Assembly (NCBI GenBank): GCA_023512835.1
Contig: CM042084.1
Span: forward strand, 10,288,842-10,352,841
Reading direction: 5' to 3'
DNA length: 64,000 nucleotides
Source of the DNA: Taxillus chinensis
Lineage: Eukaryota > Streptophyta > Magnoliopsida > Santalales > Loranthaceae
A model generated the notes under the pieces. It had not been told where the DNA came from. It searched no databases and was given only the letters and a program-made list of their open reading frames with translations. Shown here piece by piece: positions 61,896 through 64,000 of the stretch. The stretch's first letter is position 1, and the number at the start of each line of letters is the position of its first letter. The position numbers and the translations under genes are program-made.

Positions 61896-63284
61896 TTACC
61901 ATCTTATATATACATATTTAATTATTTTAATTATGTTATTTTCATGATAGTATTTTTATTATATAATTAAAGTAAAAAAAATGATAATATTAACTTAATG
62001 TTTTGATTTTTAAGGTTTAATAACGCAAATGATCGTAATGAACAACTTTTATGATGAACTCCCCCGATAATCGCCTTTTTTCTTTCACAAACCCAAATTT
62101 CGATGTTTTAACCTTATGATTGCCCTCATCCTTATCTCCTCTAGATCTTCCTTTCCCTCCTTGTCTAAATTTCATAACTTATTATGGCTAGGGTGGAAGC
62201 CAAATAAGAAAAAAATAGATTTATTGAATGTTTTTTTTCGATCACCCAATACGAAACCCTCAATGAATATAACATAATTATTACACAACTCAAGGTTTAC
62301 AATGCATGAGATCGAAATAGAAGATGGAACCAAAATTAATATCCCACCCCTATAAGCATGGTATTTCTAATCGCCTATCAAAAGATATAAGTTATATGTA
62401 TGGTATTTTAAAAATATTGATATGTGTGATATTTATTTATGAGTAAGGTTAATAAAAAGAATAAACTAAAATAAACTTTTTAAGTATTAACACTAATTTA
62501 GTATTTTGATATTTTTCAATGTTTTATGACACGTGGAACACTAAGAGGAGTGTAAGGGTTTTCTTTTTTTCTTTCATTCACACTTTTCTCTTCCTCTTCT
62601 TCTTATTTTATTTCTCCTTTTATTTTTAGGTAATTATTATTGTAAGAATTTTATATTTTTTATTCTTCTATTTCTATTTTATTGTTGAGAACAATAATTT
62701 TTTTCTAATCTCTCTTTTAATAATCCACTTTATTGATTGAGATAGATAATCATTTTGATATTCGTGGTTATTCTTGTTAACCTTGAATGTTTTATTGAAA
62801 TTCCATGATATGTTTCATGTTATGTATATTGCATAACCTCTTATGTTTAAATAAAGTAAGTTTATGAGTGGTTCCAAGAAGACCTCTAATGCATTAGATA
62901 AAGAACATCACTGGAGAGTGTCAATTTAATTGATAATATGTTATATTATGTTATGGTATATAGGTATTATGTAGCATGTCTCTTACACCCAAACAAGTTT
63001 CTATCAAACACAATACAATTTTGTTCTTTCAAAATTCAATTTAAAGGTATAGATAAGGTTTTCAATACATGAACCTCTCTAACCAATCTCGACACCAAAC
63101 CAAATGATATTCCCAAGATCCCAGCAAAGTTCTTACAGGTTACCTGATTGTATACAAAGAGGGAGGTAAATTTGTATACTAAAACTATTTCATTTAGTTT
63201 TAACTTTTAACAAAGAGTAAGTAAGTTAGTTGAGAGTAGTGTTTATGAGGTAGTGTTTTAGTGCCGTGTGCAAAATCACGTTAG
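61896..63284. other. Intergenic DNA
   Basis: AT-rich; no gene that I can recognise. Confidence 0.4.
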
Positions 63285-63610
63285 TAATATGTATGTAAAG
63301 AATTGAAAGAAAAAGACACATGATATATGTGGTTTGATTAATGTGATCTACTCCACAATGGTGAGGGTGTACCTACACTAAGTCCAATCCACTATAACTT
63401 TAATACAGTAGGGTATTGCCTTTATTACAATATGATCAACTCTTTTCTCTTTTATATACAATTACAAAAGTAGTATTATTTCATAACATACTTACTGTAA
63501 TATACTATTTAGTGCAATATGTTCTTGCATACTCAACTGTTTGTACCACTTTGACCTTCAACCACTCATTTGACAAATAATTATTTGTTCGACGATTGTA
63601 GACAAATAAG
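63285..63610 (-). mobile_element. Fragment of LTR family B (copy 3, reversed)
   Basis: The reverse complement matches 22030-22300, with CCCTCACCATTGTGGAGTA, the AATACTAC/AATACTATTTTG block and GAGTGGTTGAAG. Only the 3' part of the LTR is present before homology fades. Confidence 0.6.
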
Positions 63611-63739
63611 GCTTGATGAAGTCACTTTAAATCTTTACTTTCAAATGTTTTTCTCGAGTATCCAAACTTCTTTATTTGTTTGCGTTTTAGTATCTTTATT
63701 GATTCTATGTGTACAACATTATTTCAAAGTGAGCTAGGT

Positions 63740-64000
63740 ATATTTTTTCATTTTATACTATCATCACCGGATTTCGTCGAGGGGGGAACCCACTTTCGGG
63801 GTGCGGTCCCCCCAACCTTCACCTCAATGGTGATGAAAAAATGCAGAGTCGCCGCCAACTATTTTTGGGGTGCAGTTGGTCACCTAAAAAATAATCTACA
63901 TTGTTAGAGCAGAATCCGAGAGTTGGTTACGTGTAGGGAAGGATTAGACCCCCACAATGCCCTTTTAGTACTTATCTTAAGAGTTCAGAGGTTTTTAATT
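63740..64000. other. GC-richer block at the right window edge, retrotransposon-like
   Basis: It contains TGCAGAGTCGCCGCCAACTA, TTGGTCACCTAAAAAATAA and GGTTACGTGTAGGGAAGG. Similar strings (GTCGCCACCAA, CACCTAAA, GGGAAGG) occur in leader or LTR regions of some plant LTR retrotransposons, but this is from memory and I cannot assign it. The frame at 63680-63907 is not recognisable as a protein. Confidence 0.3.

Noticed and set aside
1..64000. tRNA, rRNA or small nuclear RNA genes
   Set aside because: No cloverleaf with A and B boxes or other conserved RNA gene was recognised by eye; a covariance-model search would be decisive.

Overview
This window is nuclear DNA from a flowering plant; I cannot name the species. 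The evidence is one spliced ATG12 gene of plant type, one R2R3-MYB gene with the canonical 130-bp second exon, and long AT-rich spacers. It also holds many plant-type transposable elements: Ty3/gypsy chromovirus-like and Ty1/copia elements, a TRIM, a FAR1-type MULE, and hAT-type MITEs. Only two host genes can be supported. Most of the rest is transposons or relics of them. There are no bacterial-type operons, no CRISPR arrays and no convincing tRNA or rRNA genes.

Layout. 1-2433: tail and 3' LTR of a gypsy element entering from the left. 2861-3628: fragment of a second LTR family. 4682-9463: ATG12, five exons on the plus strand, with a 274-bp tandem duplication in intron 2 and transposon-like DNA in intron 4. 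9464-20860: AT-rich intergenic DNA with a hAT-type element (12609-13154, perfect 8-bp TSD), a MITE-like element (14847-15494), microsatellites and small LTR or CACTA-like fragments. 20861-22304: an isolated LTR of the second family. 23583-32749: a TRIM element split by a gypsy element (23774-32511, TSD GTGCC). The gypsy element has an unusual three-LTR composite structure, a decayed gag-pol, and a foreign block of about 425 bp inside pol. 36193-37026: the R2R3-MYB gene on the minus strand. 38177-48404: a 10.2-kb MULE about 1.15 kb upstream of the MYB start. It has TIRs of about 560-590 bp, a broken FAR1/MULE transposase, a nested solo gypsy LTR (42008-44535) and a foldback repeat. 48419-49197 and 51627-52067: two hAT-type elements. 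52561-58870: a heavily decayed Ty1/copia element split by a solo gypsy LTR (55522-57958, TSD TGGGC). 60029-61895: another solo LTR. 63285-63610: a reversed fragment of the second LTR family. The last 260 bp look retrotransposon-like but are unassigned.

The two host genes have no evident functional link. ATG12 is the ubiquitin-like modifier of autophagy. The MYB is a short regulator with a bHLH-interaction signature. The main story is layered transposition: a gypsy inside a TRIM, solo LTRs inside a MULE and inside a copia relic, and hAT insertion at the MULE edge. The members of the 2-kb LTR family in this window all carry a variable GAAG/GTAG minisatellite at the same internal place. I found no convincing new multi-gene system. 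The most interesting objects are the MULE, the composite gypsy element, and the foreign insert in its pol gene.
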